Shown: positions 42,896 to 44,242 of the stretch, piece after piece | How the letters are laid out: each line of letters opens with the position of its first letter | How positions within the stretch are numbered: the first letter of the stretch is position 1 | DNA from: Rhodospirillales bacterium | GTDB taxonomy: Bacteria > Pseudomonadota > Alphaproteobacteria > BOG-932 > Roseiterribacteraceae | NCBI GenBank assembly: GCA_003165335.1 | Contig: PLTD01000185.1 | Location: 1 to 44,242 of the forward strand | Direction of reading: 5' to 3' | Length of the DNA stretch: 44,242 bases | Position numbers and translations under genes: made by a program | The notes under the pieces: generated by a model | What the model saw: only the letters and a program-made list of their open reading frames with translations | Told to the model about the DNA's origin: nothing | Database searches by the model: none

Positions 42896-43288
42896 TCCAT
42901 ATGTCTGCTCCAAGAGGCTGAAAACCGGCGGTTGCGGGACGTCCTGCTCTCGGTCGCGTTCGTGGCGAAGATGCCCGCAGGGCCTCGTTCGTCCCGCCTT
43001 TGACGAAGCTTAATCCTAACTTCACACAGTTTCGTGTCCGTTTCTTTAACGTTGCACTCCCGCACGAAGCGGGACACGGGCAGCGACTGGATGCGCTGAC
43101 TTTACTCGGATCGCACCGAAGACTTGAAGGGAGGATATTCATGCCGGCACACACGACACAATCCGCTATTCGGTCGATCCTTGGGTTTCCGGTTTACATC
43201 CATCTACTGGCGGGCGGCTGATCACACTCGCACGATCCGCCATCGCAGGGGGATCGGCCCCCGGCGAATTATCAGGAGGACATAAATC
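42896..43288 (+). other. intergenic stretch with a 26-codon ORF and hairpins
   Basis: No recognisable gene. A 26-codon ORF (43141-43221, MPAHTTQSAIRSILGFPVYI then HLLAGG) has an excellent ribosome site AAGGGAGG (43127-43134) six bases ahead, but no known family. Two perfect hairpins occur: TCCCGC/GCGGGA with loop ACGAA (43058-43074) and GGGGG/CCCCC with loop ATCGG (43248-43262). They could shape the leader of the DUF736 gene. Confidence 0.35.
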
Positions 43289-43612
43289 ATGCCATCGATA
43301 GGACATGTTACCCGTCAGCAGGACGGCTCGTTCAAAGGCCAGCTCAAGACCCTTTCCATCCGCGCCGATATCGAAATCGTGCCCAATCAGTCCAAGGCGG
43401 CTGACGGGCAGCCCGACTACCGGGTACGCACCGCCGGAATCGAAATCGGGGCCGGTTGGGATCGCGTCGGAGAGGCGTCCGGCAAGACCTACGTCTCACT
43501 GAGCCTGGCCGCGCCGGAGTTCGGTCCGCGCCGCCTCTACGCCAATCTCGGTCGCGCCGCCAGCCAGGACGACGACGACATCTTCGCGCTGATCTGGAAT
43601 CCGGCCGACTGA
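43289..43612 (+). CDS. DUF736 family protein
   Basis: A 107-residue protein of the DUF736 family, recognisable from IGHVTRQQDGSFKGQLKTLSIRADIEIVPN, DYRVRTAGIEIGAGWDRVGEASGKTYVSLSLAAPEFG and LYANLGRAASQDDDDIFALIWNP. Function unknown. In alphaproteobacteria it is characteristically found in integrative-conjugative elements and plasmids, so it is a marker of mobile DNA here. AGGAGG (43274-43279) precedes the ATG. Conjugation or replication genes are not visible in the window. Confidence 0.92.
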   Translation: MPSIGHVTRQQDGSFKGQLKTLSIRADIEIVPNQSKAADGQPDYRVRTAGIEIGAGWDRVGEASGKTYVSLSLAAPEFGPRRLYANLGRAASQDDDDIFALIWNPAD

Positions 43613-43628
43613 CCGGCGATCCTTTGCT

Positions 43629-43646
43629 CCGCGCCATCCGGCGCGG
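43629..43646 (+). terminator. hairpin after DUF736, possible terminator
   Basis: CCGCGCC-ATCC-GGCGCGG forms a perfect seven-base-pair stem with a four-base loop, 17 bases after the DUF736 stop. No T-run follows, so it may only stabilise the transcript end or need Rho. Confidence 0.45.
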
Positions 43647-43826
43647 GGCATCGGGGCCCACTCCCGGTTCGCCTCTATCGCGACGTTCGTGGAATCGGCC
43701 CGGCTGGCAGTGTGTCCCACGACGGGAATGTCCGAACGCCAGCAGCTGCGCGAAACGCGTTAGTCGTCCCACCGGCGCGGACCGAGAGCAGGTATCCAAT
43801 CGTCGCCGGGACTCCCTGAAAAAAAT

Positions 43827-43840
43827 GTATATTCGTATAT
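43827..43840. promoter_or_regulatory. GTATAT tandem, possible operator/promoter of the Phd-like ORF
   Basis: GTATAT-TC-GTATAT is a direct repeat in an AT-rich stretch 22 bases before the small antitoxin-like ORF, in a very GC-rich surrounding. It could combine a -10 element with antitoxin binding half-sites. Confidence 0.35.
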
Positions 43841-43862
43841 GTGACTGTCGGAAGGGTGAGAC

Positions 43863-43997
43863 ATGCGAGAATTTGCGACCGTTGCACTATTGCGCGATTT
43901 TAAGACTTTGACCCGTGCGGCGGTACATGAGCCAGTCGCGATCACCCGACGGAACAAGGTCCGGTTCGTCCTCATTGCTGCGCGTCAATTAACCTGA
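43863..43997 (+). CDS. short Phd/YefM-like antitoxin, probably truncated
   Basis: A 44-residue product, MREFATVALLRDFKTLTRAA followed by VHEPVAITRRNKVRFVLIAA and RQLT. It matches the N-terminal DNA-binding half of Phd/YefM antitoxins (a helix, then EPVxITRxxKxxxVLxxA). Such proteins are normally 70-90 residues with a toxin-binding C-terminus, missing here, and no toxin gene follows before the repeat at 44140. GAAGGG six bases ahead supports translation. Probably a decayed or solitary antitoxin. Confidence 0.5.
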   Translation: MREFATVALLRDFKTLTRAAVHEPVAITRRNKVRFVLIAARQLT

Positions 43998-44139
43998 GCG
44001 GACCTCTCATCCAGATCGACGCGCTACAATCCCACGGATTCCCCGGATCGGGGTCATCTTCTGTCTTCGTTCATCCTCAAATGACCGCTATCGGAATTTC
44101 CGATATATTCAGAAATGAAGGTTTTCTGTGGTTTTGAGT

Positions 44140-44218
44140 GGCGCACCCGACAAGATGAAAGTAGGAACTGGCAGATCGACGTTAAACGTCGGCGTCGATG
44201 CCATGGCTGATCATCAAA
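44140..44218 (+). repeat. 79-bp direct repeat, right copy
   Basis: Second copy of the unit at 41521-41599, same orientation, 71 of 79 positions equal. The dyad here is CGACGTT-A-AACGTCG (44177-44191), so the stem is kept while the loop differs. No gene is seen between 43998 and the end of the window; the remainder is AT-richer than the core chromosome. Confidence 0.85.
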
Positions 44219-44242
44219 GCAATTACCCACCCCCCTTGCCAC

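Noticed and set aside
42896-43020. Coding frame reading EAENRRLRDVLLSVAFVAKM
   Set aside because: About 30 codons between stops with no start supported by a ribosome site and no family resemblance.
43248-43262. GGGGG/CCCCC hairpin as a terminator
   Set aside because: It lies inside a leader before DUF736 with no T-run after it, so a terminator call is not supported.
1-44242. CRISPR arrays, tRNA or rRNA genes, complete insertion sequences
   Set aside because: I saw no regular spaced repeats, no cloverleaf-like conserved arms, and no transposase or integrase; only the 79-bp repeats and DUF736 hint at mobility.

Overview
The window is a GC-rich, densely coded piece of an alphaproteobacterial chromosome, most likely from Sphingomonadales. 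That placement is an inference from gene content (aerobic-type cobalamin genes, a PEP-CTERM surface protein, SPINDLY/OGT-type glycosyltransferase, DUF736) and from the style of the proteins; no rRNA or tRNA is present to confirm it.

Left part (1-12.5 kb): a palindromic dispersed repeat at the very start; the methionine-salvage pair mtnK-mtnA; a NUDIX hydrolase; a RidA deaminase; a small secreted protein; the circularly permuted ATP-grasp / alpha-E pair of unknown function; a two-gene unit of a choice-of-anchor A, PEP-CTERM protein plus a secreted partner, preceded by a very good sigma-54 (-24/-12) promoter; an SMP-30-type lactonase; a LysR regulator that has lost its first ~20 residues; a DUF1348 protein and a PPOX-like flavin protein.

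Central part (12.6-39.1 kb): an almost complete cobalamin (vitamin B12) locus. Two B12 riboswitches stand back to back (about 19505-19675 minus, 19768-19972 plus). The minus one heads a TonB-dependent receptor, a VOC protein, cobO and cobQ. The plus one heads cobW, cobN, cobG, cobH, cobI, cobJ and, after an opposite-strand cobK, cobL, cobE, cobM. A divergent cbiD / cobA-cobB-bluB unit, a cobalt transporter (cbtB-cbtA) with a DUF1636 ferredoxin-like protein, and nucleotide-loop assembly genes (cobC phosphatase, cobU, cobT, cobS, plus cobD and cbiB at the left edge) complete it. Together they take uroporphyrinogen III to finished cobalamin. CobG marks an oxygen-dependent ring contraction, but the C1-methylation step is represented by CbiD rather than CobF, a hybrid set. 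The chelatase partners CobS/CobT (CobNST type), CobF and the cob(II)yrinate reductase CobR are not in this window. Genes are packed with NTGA start/stop overlaps on the same strand and overlapping tails between opposing strands.

Right part (39.1-44.2 kb): a DUF167 protein and a TPR/GT41 glycosyltransferase, then a decayed accessory segment: an SDR remnant, a PIN toxin with its antitoxin, a FecR C-terminal remnant, a DUF736 gene, and a short Phd-like antitoxin remnant, bracketed by two direct copies of a 79-bp repeat (about 90% identical, 2.6 kb apart) that carry a small hairpin. This looks like the edge of a mobile or former mobile region.
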